DNA of 42,062 bases from Tepidimonas fonticaldi (GTDB taxonomy: Bacteria > Pseudomonadota > Gammaproteobacteria > Burkholderiales > Burkholderiaceae_C). The notes beneath the pieces are model-generated. The model had not been told where the DNA came from. It did not search any database and saw nothing but the letters and a program-made list of their open reading frames with translations. The DNA lies in contig NZ_VJOO01000025.1 in assembly GCF_007556755.1 (NCBI RefSeq), positions 1 to 42,062 on the forward strand, in the 5' to 3' direction. Positions 1-8,693 of the stretch are shown here, piece after piece (positions within the stretch are counted from its first letter, which is position 1; every line of letters starts with the position of its first letter). The translations under genes and the position numbers were made by a program.

Positions 1-126
1 GGCAGGCAAACATCGAAAAACTCCCAGAAAACGGCGCATCAGACCATCAACTCTGGGGGAAATTGTACTCGCAAACAGACAATAACACAAGAAAAATCAT
101 GAGGTTATGAATATTTCAGGGACGAC
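1..126. other. Left-edge intergenic region
   Basis: No gene can be assigned here. The stretch is clearly richer in A and T than the rest of the window, as expected for a promoter region. A minus-strand frame starting with ATG at 39-37 stays open to the left edge (about 13 codons), but it does not look like the start of a TetR repressor and is too short to call. In many RND operons a divergent tetR-type repressor gene lies on this side, so it may lie just outside the window. Confidence 0.4.
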
Positions 127-146
127 TACATACAAAAATGTATGTA
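127..146. promoter_or_regulatory. AcrR/TtgR-type operator (perfect inverted repeat)
   Basis: TACATACA, four A residues, then TGTATGTA: an 8-bp perfect inverted repeat with a 4-bp spacer, 92 bases before the adaptor start. The same half-sites make up the known E. coli AcrR operator, where as I recall the spacer is 8 bp. A TATGAT hexamer at 145-150, close to the -10 consensus, overlaps its right end, so a bound TetR-family repressor would block transcription. No good -35 is visible. The repressor gene itself is not in the window. Confidence 0.65.
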
Positions 147-238
147 TGATACGGCCCTCCCCGTTCGGGTTGCGGTCATCCTGGCCCGGGGTTTACCCGG
201 TTCCGGGCGGGGTTTCGTGGCTTTTCAACGGTGGCATC

Positions 239-1420
239 ATGGCCTTTGCGCATCGTGTTTTTCTGCCCACCGCGGCGGCGCTGGTGGGTGTGTTGGCGTT
301 GTCCGCTTGTGGGGAGCGGGGGGCGTCCCCGCCGGCTCAGGCGGCATCGGCCGCGCAACCCGGCGCTATGCCGGCCATGCCCGTGACCGTGCGGGTGGTG
401 CGGCGCGAGCCCGTGCCGGTGACGGTGGAGGCCGTCGGACAGGCCGAGGGCTCGCAGGAGGTGGAAGTGCGTGCCCGGGTGTCCGGGCTGATCGAGCGCA
501 AGCTGTACCAGGAAGGCGAGCGCGTGCGCGCCGGGGCGCCGCTGTTTCAGATCGAGCGCGCGCCGTTCGAAATTGCGCTGCAGCAGGCGCGGGCCAATTG
601 GGCCCAGCGGCAGGCGCAGCTGGAGCAGGCCCGGCGCGAGGCGCAGCGGCTGGCCCCGCTGGCCGAGCAGCGCGCCATTGCCCCGCGCGAGTACGACGAC
701 GCGGTCTCGGCCCTGCGCTTGGCCGAGGCCGCCGTGGCCGCGGCCCAGGCCACCGTGCGCGAGGCCGAGCTGAACCTGTCTTACACGACGGTGACCGCGC
801 CGATCACGGGGGTCACGGGGCGGGCGCAGAAATCCACCGGCGCGCTGGTCAGCGCCGGGACCGACAGCCTGCTGACCACGGTGGCGCAGACCGACCCCAT
901 CTGGGTGCGGTTTGCCTTTTCCGAGGGGGAGCTGGCGCGGCTGCGCCAGGCCCGGCGTGCCGACGTGCGCTTGCTGGGTCCGGATGGCCGGCCCATGCTC
1001 ACCGGGGGGCGGTTGAATTTCGCGGCCTCCACCGTCGATCCCCGTCTGGGTACGGTGCAGTTGCGGGCCGAGTTTGCCAACCCCGAGCTGGCGGTGCTGC
1101 CGGGGCAGTTCGTGCGTGCGCAGGTCGTGGCGGGGCAGGTGGACGCGTTCAAGGTGCCGCAGTCGGCCGTCATGCAAACCGAGCAGGGCCGCATGGTGTG
1201 GGTGGTGCGCGATGGCAAGGCGGCCCCTGCGCCGGTGGAGACCGGGCCGTGGCTGGACCGGGACTGGGTCATCTACCGCGGCCTGGCCGATGGGGACCAG
1301 GTGATCGTGGACAACCTGATGAAGCTGCGCCCGGGGGCGCCGGTCGCGCCCCAGCCGGCCGTCGCCGCTCCCACGGCGGCACCGGCGACCGAGGCGCCCA
1401 AGGCCGCGGCGGCCAACTGA
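239..1420 (+). CDS. RND efflux periplasmic adaptor (membrane fusion lipoprotein)
   Basis: Periplasmic adaptor of a tripartite drug efflux pump, linking the inner-membrane pump encoded next to the outer-membrane channel. I place the start at the ATG at 239 (393 aa) because it gives a compact lipoprotein signal: a hydrophobic core, then the lipobox LSAC with Cys24 as the lipidated residue. The longer frame from 107 would translate through the operator. After an Ala/Pro-rich linker comes the barrel-sandwich region (RARVSGLIERKLYQEGERV), an alpha-hairpin coiled coil at about residues 110-190, the second lipoyl half (TVTAPITGVTGRA), a beta-barrel and a membrane-proximal domain, then a Pro/Ala-rich tail. 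The order matches AcrA, MexA and MexE. The pump gene follows after 13 bases with a GGGAG ribosome-binding site, so the genes are cotranscribed. The substrate cannot be told from sequence. Confidence 0.93.
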   Translation: MAFAHRVFLPTAAALVGVLALSACGERGASPPAQAASAAQPGAMPAMPVTVRVVRREPVPVTVEAVGQAEGSQEVEVRARVSGLIERKLYQEGERVRAGAPLFQIERAPFEIALQQARANWAQRQAQLEQARREAQRLAPLAEQRAIAPREYDDAVSALRLAEAAVAAAQATVREAELNLSYTTVTAPITGVTGRAQKSTGALVSAGTDSLLTTVAQTDPIWVRFAFSEGELARLRQARRADVRLLGPDGRPMLTGGRLNFAASTVDPRLGTVQLRAEFANPELAVLPGQFVRAQVVAGQVDAFKVPQSAVMQTEQGRMVWVVRDGKAAPAPVETGPWLDRDWVIYRGLADGDQVIVDNLMKLRPGAPVAPQPAVAAPTAAPATEAPKAAAAN

Positions 1421-1433
1421 ACGGGAGCCGCGC

Positions 1434-4400
1434 ATGTCGTCCAAGTTCTTCATCGAGCGGCCGATCTTCGCGGCCGTGCTGTCCATCGTCATCGTCCTGG
1501 CCGGGCTGGTGGCCCTGCGCATCCTGCCGATCGCGCAGTACCCGGAGATCGTCCCGCCCACGGTGACCATCACGGCCACCTATCCGGGCGCCTCGGCCGA
1601 GACGCTCGCGCGCACGGTGGCCGCGCCGATCGAGGAGCAGCTCTCGGGCGTCGAGAACCTGCTCTACTTCAACTCGACCTCTTCGTCGAACGGCACGGTC
1701 ACGATCACCGCCACCTTCGAGGTCGGCACCGACATCGACAAGGCGACCTTCAACGTCAACAACCGCGTGCAGCTGGCCACGCCCCGGCTGCCCGACGAGG
1801 TGCGTCGCAACGGCGTCGTGGTGGCCAAGCGTTCCGAGAATTTCCTGCTCGTGATCGCGCTGAATTCGCCCAAGCGCACCTACGACGAGCTGTTCCTGTC
1901 CAACTACGCAACACAGAACATCCTCGACGAGCTCAAACGCATCCAGGGCACCGCCGACGTGCTCGTCTTCGGCGCGCGCGACTACTCCATGCGCATCTGG
2001 TTGCAGCCGGACCGCATGGCGCAGCTCGGCGTGACGACGGCCGACATCGCCGCCGCGATCAACGCGCAGAACGCGCAGTACGCGGCCGGCAAGATCGGCG
2101 CCGAGCCCGCGCCCAAGGGGCAGGAGCTGGTCTACACCGTCACCGCACGGGGGCGGCTGGTGCAGCCCGAGGAGTTCGGCGAGATCGTCGTGCGCGCGGC
2201 CGGCCCGAACGGCGTGCTGCGCCTGAAGGACGTGGCCCGCATCGAGCTGGGGGCGCAGAGTTACGACCAGTCCAGCACGGTCAACGGCATGCCGGCGATC
2301 GCGATCGGTGTGTTCCTGCAATCAGGTGCCAACGCGCTCGACGTGGGTGACGCCGTCAAGGCGCGCATGGCCGAGCTCAAGCGCGAGCGCTTTCCCGAGG
2401 ACGTGGACTACCTCATCCCCTACGACACCACGCGCTTCGTCTCGGCCTCGATCCACGAGGTGGTCAAGACGGTGCTGGAGGCGGCGGCGATCGTGCTGAT
2501 CGTGGTGTTCGTCTTCCTGCAGACCTGGCGCGCCACGCTGATTCCGATGCTCGCCGTGCCGGTGTCGCTGATCGGCACCTTCGCCGGCTTGTGGCTGTTC
2601 GGCTTCTCCATCAACACGCTCACGCTGTTCGCGATGGTGCTGGCCATCGGCATCGTGGTCGACGACGCCATCGTGGTGCTGGAGAACGTCGAGCGCCTGA
2701 TGCGAGAGGAGAAGATGAGCCCGATGGCCGCCGCCATCGAGGCGATGCGCGAGGTCTCGGGCGCCGTGGTGGGCATCGTGCTGGTGCTGTGCGCGGTGTT
2801 CATTCCGGTCGCGTTCATGGGTGGCATCGCGGGGCAGTTGTACCGGCAGTTCGCGGTGACGGTGGCCATCGCCGTGGTGCTGTCGGGCGTGGTGGCGCTG
2901 ACGCTCACGCCGGCGCTGTGTGCGGTGTTGCTCAAGCCGCACTTCGACGGCGACACCCGGCTGCAACGGCTGTTTGCGCCGTTCAACCGCGCGTTCGACC
3001 GGCTGACGCACCGCTTTCTGGGCGCGGTGGATCTGGCGCTGCGGCGCCGCGTGCTGGCCTTGCTGGGCTTTGCGCTGATGCTGGGTGGGGCGGCTTGGCT
3101 GTTCGCCCGTGTGCCCGGCAGCTTCGTGCCGGAGGAGGACCAAGGCTACATCATCGCCGCCGTGGTGCTGCCCGACGGCGCCACGCTGGCGCGCACCGAG
3201 CGGTCCACCGAGCAGTTGCGGCTGATGAACGCGCAGAACCCGGCCATCGACAGCTTCTTCATCATCAACGGCTTCGACCTGATCGGCGGTGGGGCCAAGA
3301 GCAACGCCGCGACCATCTTCATCCCCATGAAGCGGTGGGAGGAGCGCCAGCAGACCTCGCAGCAGCTCGCGCAACAGGTCAGCGGCATGGGCTTCGCGCT
3401 GAAGGACGGGCTGGCCTTCGCTTTCAACCCGCCCGGCATCCAGGGGCTGGGGCAGGCCGGCGGCTTCGAGCTGTACGTCCAGGCCCGTGGCGAGACGGAC
3501 CCCCAGCGGCTGGCGCAGGTGACGCAGGATTTCATCACCGCGCTCAATGCCCATCCGGTGCTGGCCAAGGCGCAAACCTTCTTTCGCCCGACAGTGCCCC
3601 AGTTGCGGGTGGAGGTGGACCGCGAGAAGGCGCTCGCGCTGGGCGTGCCGGTCAACGAGGTGTTCGCCGCGCTGCAGGCCCAGATGGGTTCGCTCTACGT
3701 CAACGACTTCAACCGGTCCGGGCGCATCTATCGGGTGACGATGCAGGCTGACGCGCCGTACCGCGCGCGGCCGGAGGACCTGGGCCGCCTGTATGTGCGT
3801 TCGCAAACGAGCGGGCAGATGATCCCGCTGAAGGCGCTGATCCGGGTCGATACCATCGTCGGGGCCGAGCAGCTCGAGCGCTACAACGGCTATGTCGCCG
3901 CCAAGGTGATGGGCAATGCCAAGCCGGGCTACAGCTCCGGCGAGGCGATCGCGGCGGTGGAAGCCGTGGCGCGCGAGGTGCTGCCGCCGGGGTACAGCAC
4001 CGAGTGGACCGGGCAGGCCTTCCAGGAAAAGCGCACCGGCAGCGCGTCGGTGTTCGCCTTTGGCTTTGCGCTGGTGATGGTGTATCTGATCCTGTCGGCG
4101 TTGTACGAGCGCTGGGGGGTGCCGTTTGCGGTGGTGCTGGCGGTGCCGTTCGCCGTCACGGGGGCGTTGCTGGCGGTGTGGTTGCGCGGCATGCAAAACG
4201 ACATCTACTTCCAGATCGGCCTGGTGGTGCTGATCGGCTTGGCGGCCAAGAACGCGATCCTGATCGCCGAGTTCGCCATGCAGGGCATGGAGCATGGCAA
4301 GAAGGCCGCCGATGCCGCGCTGGAAGCGGCGCGGCTGCGGTTTCGGCCCATTGTCATGACATCGCTGGCTTTCGTGCTGGGCGTGGTGCCGCTGGTGCTG

Positions 4401-4577
4401 GCCACGGGGGCCGGCGCGGCGGCACGCCAGTCGATGGGCACCGGCGTGTTCGGCGGGATGCTGGTGGCGACCTTCGTCGCCCCGGTGTTCGTGCCGTTGT
4501 TCTTCACGTTGCTGGCGCGCAAGCCGCGGCCGCAGCACACCCACACCCCGGCCGAGACCGAGGAGTTGCCGGTATGA
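1434..4577 (+). CDS. RND multidrug efflux permease (HAE1 family, MexF/CeoB-like)
   Basis: Proton-driven inner-membrane pump of 1047 aa, the normal length for the hydrophobe/amphiphile efflux (HAE1) family. It has the standard start (FFIERPIFA), TM1, a large periplasmic porter domain (about residues 35-340), a TM2-6 block, a second porter domain and TM8-12. The proton-relay aspartates are Asp410 and Asp411 in GIVVDDAIVVLENVER (TM4), and the partner lysine is in GLAAKNAILIAEFA (TM10). FLQTWRA after TM2, and the overall wording of the TM blocks, resemble MexF/CeoB more than AcrB, whose motif is FLQNFRA. MexF-like pumps export chloramphenicol, trimethoprim and fluoroquinolones, but that is family knowledge and not shown here. 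The stop overlaps the start of the channel gene by 4 bases (ATGA), which suggests translational coupling. Confidence 0.95.
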   Translation: MSSKFFIERPIFAAVLSIVIVLAGLVALRILPIAQYPEIVPPTVTITATYPGASAETLARTVAAPIEEQLSGVENLLYFNSTSSSNGTVTITATFEVGTDIDKATFNVNNRVQLATPRLPDEVRRNGVVVAKRSENFLLVIALNSPKRTYDELFLSNYATQNILDELKRIQGTADVLVFGARDYSMRIWLQPDRMAQLGVTTADIAAAINAQNAQYAAGKIGAEPAPKGQELVYTVTARGRLVQPEEFGEIVVRAAGPNGVLRLKDVARIELGAQSYDQSSTVNGMPAIAIGVFLQSGANALDVGDAVKARMAELKRERFPEDVDYLIPYDTTRFVSASIHEVVKTVLEAAAIVLIVVFVFLQTWRATLIPMLAVPVSLIGTFAGLWLFGFSINTLTLFAMVLAIGIVVDDAIVVLENVERLMREEKMSPMAAAIEAMREVSGAVVGIVLVLCAVFIPVAFMGGIAGQLYRQFAVTVAIAVVLSGVVALTLTPALCAVLLKPHFDGDTRLQRLFAPFNRAFDRLTHRFLGAVDLALRRRVLALLGFALMLGGAAWLFARVPGSFVPEEDQGYIIAAVVLPDGATLARTERSTEQLRLMNAQNPAIDSFFIINGFDLIGGGAKSNAATIFIPMKRWEERQQTSQQLAQQVSGMGFALKDGLAFAFNPPGIQGLGQAGGFELYVQARGETDPQRLAQVTQDFITALNAHPVLAKAQTFFRPTVPQLRVEVDREKALALGVPVNEVFAALQAQMGSLYVNDFNRSGRIYRVTMQADAPYRARPEDLGRLYVRSQTSGQMIPLKALIRVDTIVGAEQLERYNGYVAAKVMGNAKPGYSSGEAIAAVEAVAREVLPPGYSTEWTGQAFQEKRTGSASVFAFGFALVMVYLILSALYERWGVPFAVVLAVPFAVTGALLAVWLRGMQNDIYFQIGLVVLIGLAAKNAILIAEFAMQGMEHGKKAADAALEAARLRFRPIVMTSLAFVLGVVPLVLATGAGAAARQSMGTGVFGGMLVATFVAPVFVPLFFTLLARKPRPQHTHTPAETEELPV

Positions 4578-6088
4578 CGACGTTTTGCTCGCGCGCTGGC
4601 GCCTTGCGCCGACCGGCGGATGGTGCTGTCATGGGGCGCAAGGCACCGGGGGCTGTCCGGCCGGGTGCTGGGTTGGCCGCCTGGCTGGTCGCGGGGGCCT
4701 TGGCTGGCTGCGCCGTCGGCGCCGACTACCAGCGTCCGCAGATCGCGCTGCCGGCGCAGTATCCGCAGGTGCTGGACGATGCGGTCCCAGCCCAGACCCC
4801 GGCAGCGGCGACGGTGGCGCCCGATTGGTGGACGCAGTTTGGCGACCAGCGGCTGACGCACCTGATCGAGCGCGCGCTGGCCCACAATGCCGACATCCTT
4901 CAGGCGGTGGCCCGGGTGGAGCAGGCCGAGGCCCTGGGGATGCAGGCCGACGCGGCCCGTTGGCCCGGGGTGGAGGCGCAAGGCAGCGCCACGCGCAGCC
5001 GCACCAGCGCCACCACCGGACAAGCGGGGGGCGGCAGCACCGTCGATCGGCAGCGGCTGGCGTTGTCCACCGGATTCGAGCTGGATTTTTGGGGGCGGCT
5101 GCGCCGCGCGTCGGAGGCCGCCCGGGCCGAGGTGCTGGCCAGCCGCTACGCGCAGGAGGTGGTGCGGCAGACCGTCGCGGGGCTGGTGGCGCAGGGCGAG
5201 TTCGCCCTGCGCACGCTGGACGAACAGATCGCCCTGACGCGCGAGACCCTGCGCACCCGCGACGAGTCGCTGCAGCTGCTGCGGTTGCGCCTGGAGCATG
5301 GGCTGGGCAGCCGGCTGGAGATTGCGCAGGCCGAGGGCGCGCGCGCCGAGGTGGCCGTTCAGTTGAGTGAGCTGCAGCGCCAGCGCGCCGAAGTCCAGGC
5401 CCAACTGGCGCTGCTGGTGGGCGAACCTGGCCTGGTGCTGGAGGCGGCCCCTGTGCGCGACCTGCCGCGGCCGCCCGTGCCGCCGGCCGGGCTGCCCTCG
5501 GCCTTGTTGGAGCGGCGGCCGGACGTGCGCCAGGCCGAGCAGCAGCTCGTGGCGGCGCAGGCCCAGATCGACGTCGCCCGGGCCGCGCTGTTCCCGTCGA
5601 TTGCCTTGACCGGGCTGGCGGGGGGCGAGAGCGCGGCGCTGTCCGACCTGCTGCGCGGCGCATCGCGCATCTGGACGCTGGGGGTGGCGCTGGACTGGCC
5701 GATTTTCGACGCCGGACTGCGGCGCGCGCGGGTGGAGCAGGCCGAGGCCCGCCAGCGCGAGGCGCTGGCCGCCTATCAGGGTGCGGTGCAGACGGCGTTC
5801 AAGGACGTCGCGCAGGCGCTGGCCAATCTGCGCGCGGCGCGCGAGTCGGAGCCCGAGGTGCTGGCCGCCGCCCGGGCGGCCGATCAGGCGCTGGACCTGG
5901 CGCGCCGGCGCTTCGATGCCGGCTATGTGGGCCATTTGGAGCTGCTGGACGCGCAGCGCAGCGCCAACGCCGCCCAGCTGCAGGTGCTGTCCAACCGCCG
6001 GGCGCAGCTCGCGGCGACGGTGGAGGTGTTCAAAGCCCTGGGCGGCGGCTGGACGCCGCCGGATGCTGCGGCCACGGCGGCGCGCTGA
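4574..6088 (+). CDS. RND outer-membrane channel lipoprotein (OprM/NodT family)
   Basis: Outer-membrane channel that completes the efflux system. The product is 504 aa from the ATG at 4574, which overlaps the pump stop and has AGGAG eight bases upstream. A second ATG at 4631 would give a tighter lipoprotein signal (485 aa); both contain the lipobox LAGC followed by the typical mature start AVGADYQRP. Two repeated OEP halves follow, with ELDFWGRL in the first and LDWPIFDAGLRRARV in the second, each flanked by long coiled-coil helices, as in TolC-like trimeric barrels. It is the last gene of the operon; a GC-rich hairpin lies just downstream and the next gene is convergent. Confidence 0.93.
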   Translation: MTTFCSRAGALRRPADGAVMGRKAPGAVRPGAGLAAWLVAGALAGCAVGADYQRPQIALPAQYPQVLDDAVPAQTPAAATVAPDWWTQFGDQRLTHLIERALAHNADILQAVARVEQAEALGMQADAARWPGVEAQGSATRSRTSATTGQAGGGSTVDRQRLALSTGFELDFWGRLRRASEAARAEVLASRYAQEVVRQTVAGLVAQGEFALRTLDEQIALTRETLRTRDESLQLLRLRLEHGLGSRLEIAQAEGARAEVAVQLSELQRQRAEVQAQLALLVGEPGLVLEAAPVRDLPRPPVPPAGLPSALLERRPDVRQAEQQLVAAQAQIDVARAALFPSIALTGLAGGESAALSDLLRGASRIWTLGVALDWPIFDAGLRRARVEQAEARQREALAAYQGAVQTAFKDVAQALANLRAARESEPEVLAAARAADQALDLARRRFDAGYVGHLELLDAQRSANAAQLQVLSNRRAQLAATVEVFKALGGGWTPPDAAATAAR

Positions 6089-6105
6089 CCCGCGAGTCCC
6101 GGTCT

Positions 6106-6150
6106 GGGGGCTGCCCGGGGGAACCCTTTGATCCCCCCGTTTGGCCCCCC
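6106..6150. terminator. Possible bidirectional terminator between convergent genes
   Basis: GGGGGA (6117-6122) can pair with TCCCCC (6132-6137), and GGGGGC (6106-6111) with GCCCCC (6144-6149), giving nested stems. It lies in the 64-base gap between the ends of the channel gene and the GspE-type ATPase gene. There is no long T tract, so the call rests on position and stem strength only. Confidence 0.35.
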
Positions 6151-6152
6151 GC

Positions 6153-8660
6153 TCAGTGCGCCGTGCTGGCCCGGATTTCGTCGATGGTCGTGAGGCCCTG
6201 CAGCACCTTCAGGATCCCGTCCTGGCGCAAGGTGCGAAAGTGCCCCTGGGCCACGGCCGCGTGCTGCAGTGCCTCGGATGGGGCCTTGGTCTGGATCAGG
6301 CGGCGCAGGGCTGCGTCGATGGTCAGCAGCTCGTGGATGCCGGTGCGCCCCTTGTAGCCGCTGTGGTCGCACGCGGGGCAGCCCACGGGGCGGCCCAGTT
6401 GGGGCATCGCGTCCCCCGCTAGGTGGACGCGCCATTCCGCCTGCACCGCCTCGGCCGTGGGGCGCAGATCCTCGGGGAAGGCGTGCCGATAGTCCTCGAG
6501 CAGCTCCTCCAGCTCGGTGTCCGTGGCGGGCTCCCGCCGCATGCACTGGGGGCACAGGCGGCGCACCAGCCGCTGCGCCAGCACCGCCACCAGCGAGTCG
6601 GCAAAGTTGAACGGATCCATACCCATGTCCAGCAGCCGCACCACGGTTTCCGCCGCGCTGTTGGTGTGCAGGGTGGACAGCACCAGGTGGCCGGTCAGCG
6701 AGGCCTCGATGGCCATCTGCGCCGTTTCCTCGTCGCGGATTTCGCCGACCATGATGACGTCCGGATCGGCCCGCAGCAGCGCCCGCAGCGCCTTGCCAAA
6801 CGTCCAGTCGATGCGCGGGTTGATCTGGATCTGGCGCAGGTCGGGGTTGGCGATTTCGATCGGGTCCTCCGCCGTCCAGATCTTGCGGTCCGGGGTGTTG
6901 ATGTGCTGCAGCAGCGAGTGCAGCGTGGTGGTCTTGCCCGAGCCCGTCGGCCCGACGCACAGCACCATGCCGTGCGGCCGTTGCACGGCTTGCAGCAGCT
7001 GCGCGTGGTTCTCGCGGGTCAGCCCCAGCTCGTCCACGGCCAGGGGTTTGGCCGACGTCAGGATGCGCAGCACCACGTCCTCGGCCCCGCCGTAGGTGGG
7101 GATGGTGGCCACGCGCAGCTCCAGCCGGTGCTGCGGCGAGAATTTGGCGAAGTCGATCTTGCCGTCCTGCGGCTTGCGGCGCTCGGAGATGTCGAGGTCG
7201 CACATGATCTTGAGGCGTGCGACCAGCGCCGCTCGGTAGGTGTGCGGCAGCTCCATATAGGGGCGCAGGCGCCCGTCTTTGCGCAGACGGATGCGCACCT
7301 TGCGCCGGTTGGGGTGGGTCTCGATGTGGATGTCCGACGCCCCCTGCTGGTAGGCCTCGATGATGATGGTGTTGATCAGACGGACCAGCGAGTTGTCGGA
7401 CTGCTCGACCGGGGTTTGGGCGTCGGCATCGTCCTCGGCGCCCAGCTCCAGCGATTCGAGCAGCTGTTCGGAGGACGTTTCGGCCCCGCTGGGGGCATCG
7501 GCCACCGGGGGGGCGCCGGTGTCCAGGCCGAAGCGGGCGTAGGCCTCGCTGATGGTGCGGTTGTCGAGTGCGCTGCTGGAGAGCACCGGCACCACTTTGC
7601 ACTGCAGCAAAAACTCCAGCTCGTCGATGGTGGCGCGGCGCGAGGGGTCTTCGGCCGCGATGATGAGCGTGCCGGCGCGCCACAGCAGCGGCACGATGCG
7701 CAGCTTGCGCGCGGTCGCCAGCGGCACCCGGCGCAGCGCGTCGGCGTCGATGGGAAACTGCTTCAGGTCGACGACCGGGTAACCCATCTTGCGCGCCAGC
7801 GCGATGCGCAACTGCTCGCGCGTGAGCTGGCCGCTTTGCACCAGCAGTTCGCCCAGGGGGACGCTGCGCTCTTTTTTTTGCTTCTCCAGCGCCTCCTGCA
7901 GTTGGTCTGGGCTGATGAAGCCGAGCGCCGTCAGCGCCTCGCCGATGCGCACCAACGGCATGCGGTGCTGTTCCTCTAGCGCCATGAGGAGCTGCTCGGG
8001 CTTGACGACCTCCTTGATCACCAGATAGTCGCCCAGCTTGCGCTGGCGCATGGCCTCCTGTTCGCGGGCGGCGATTTCCACCTGCTCCGGGGTGAGGGCC
8101 TGCTGCTCCACCAGCACACGGCCGATGGCCTCGCCGACATGCAGCTCGCGGTAGGCCTCGCGCGGCAGAAAGGTCCGCCGCACGCGGTCGTCGTTGTCGA
8201 TGGGCTCGAACAGAAAGACCCCGGCGTCCGATTCCACCTGCCCGATGGTGACTCCCTCGCGCGTGGAGCCGTCCGCGAGCGTCAGGCGGTAGGGCAGGCG
8301 GGGTCGGTAGCGCACCAAGGCCTCGAAGGTGCTGTCCGGCGGTTGGGTATCGGTCAGTTCCACCGGCGCCAGCGGCTCGGTTAGCGTCAGGCGGCGGAAC
8401 ATGTCGAAGCGCAGCGGCATCACCGTGCGCGACGGCGGCACCTGGATGTGCGCGACGCGGCGCTCGGGCTCCAGCGCGATTAACAGGCAGGGGCGGGTCT
8501 GGCCGTTGACGCCTTCCACCTCGCAGGCCTGGGGCTGGCCGGCCGCGTCGGCGCCGCCGTAGCCGATGTAGGGCGGCGTGGGCCAGCGCAGCGGAGGCAG
8601 GGGCTTGCCGTCGGCGGCAGTCGGTTGGGGGGCGGGGTCGGCCGAGGCGGCGGCAAGCAT
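6153..8660 (-). CDS. GspE/PilB/MshE-type secretion or pilus assembly ATPase with four MshEN-like repeats
   Basis: Hexameric ATPase of the type II secretion / type IV pilus extension family, 835 aa and thus longer than a typical GspE (about 500) or PilB (about 570). Residues 1-175 form an N-terminal part I do not recognise. Residues 177-296 hold four tandem repeats of exactly 30 residues (Gly180, 210, 240, 270; pattern xxGxxL...LTxxQLxxAL), the MshEN pattern that binds cyclic-di-GMP in MshE. The catalytic core follows: Walker A GPTGSGKT (570-577), an Asp box, Walker B DPDVIMVGEIRDEETA (632-647), a His box GHLVLSTLHT, and a zinc tetracysteine (CPQC 703-706, CPAC 761-764). No pilin or secretin genes are adjacent; the gene lies 33 bases behind comM and is probably cotranscribed. 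Whether it drives a pilus or a secretion system cannot be decided here. Confidence 0.9.
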   Translation of the reverse strand: MLAAASADPAPQPTAADGKPLPPLRWPTPPYIGYGGADAAGQPQACEVEGVNGQTRPCLLIALEPERRVAHIQVPPSRTVMPLRFDMFRRLTLTEPLAPVELTDTQPPDSTFEALVRYRPRLPYRLTLADGSTREGVTIGQVESDAGVFLFEPIDNDDRVRRTFLPREAYRELHVGEAIGRVLVEQQALTPEQVEIAAREQEAMRQRKLGDYLVIKEVVKPEQLLMALEEQHRMPLVRIGEALTALGFISPDQLQEALEKQKKERSVPLGELLVQSGQLTREQLRIALARKMGYPVVDLKQFPIDADALRRVPLATARKLRIVPLLWRAGTLIIAAEDPSRRATIDELEFLLQCKVVPVLSSSALDNRTISEAYARFGLDTGAPPVADAPSGAETSSEQLLESLELGAEDDADAQTPVEQSDNSLVRLINTIIIEAYQQGASDIHIETHPNRRKVRIRLRKDGRLRPYMELPHTYRAALVARLKIMCDLDISERRKPQDGKIDFAKFSPQHRLELRVATIPTYGGAEDVVLRILTSAKPLAVDELGLTRENHAQLLQAVQRPHGMVLCVGPTGSGKTTTLHSLLQHINTPDRKIWTAEDPIEIANPDLRQIQINPRIDWTFGKALRALLRADPDVIMVGEIRDEETAQMAIEASLTGHLVLSTLHTNSAAETVVRLLDMGMDPFNFADSLVAVLAQRLVRRLCPQCMRREPATDTELEELLEDYRHAFPEDLRPTAEAVQAEWRVHLAGDAMPQLGRPVGCPACDHSGYKGRTGIHELLTIDAALRRLIQTKAPSEALQHAAVAQGHFRTLRQDGILKVLQGLTTIDEIRASTAH

Positions 8661-8693
8661 GGGGCAGCGGCGTGGTCGAGGCGGTGCGGCCGA

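Noticed and set aside
107-238. N-terminal extension of the efflux adaptor from the ATG at 107
   Set aside because: It would translate through the operator and lacks any signal-peptide sense; the ATG at 239 gives a proper lipoprotein signal.
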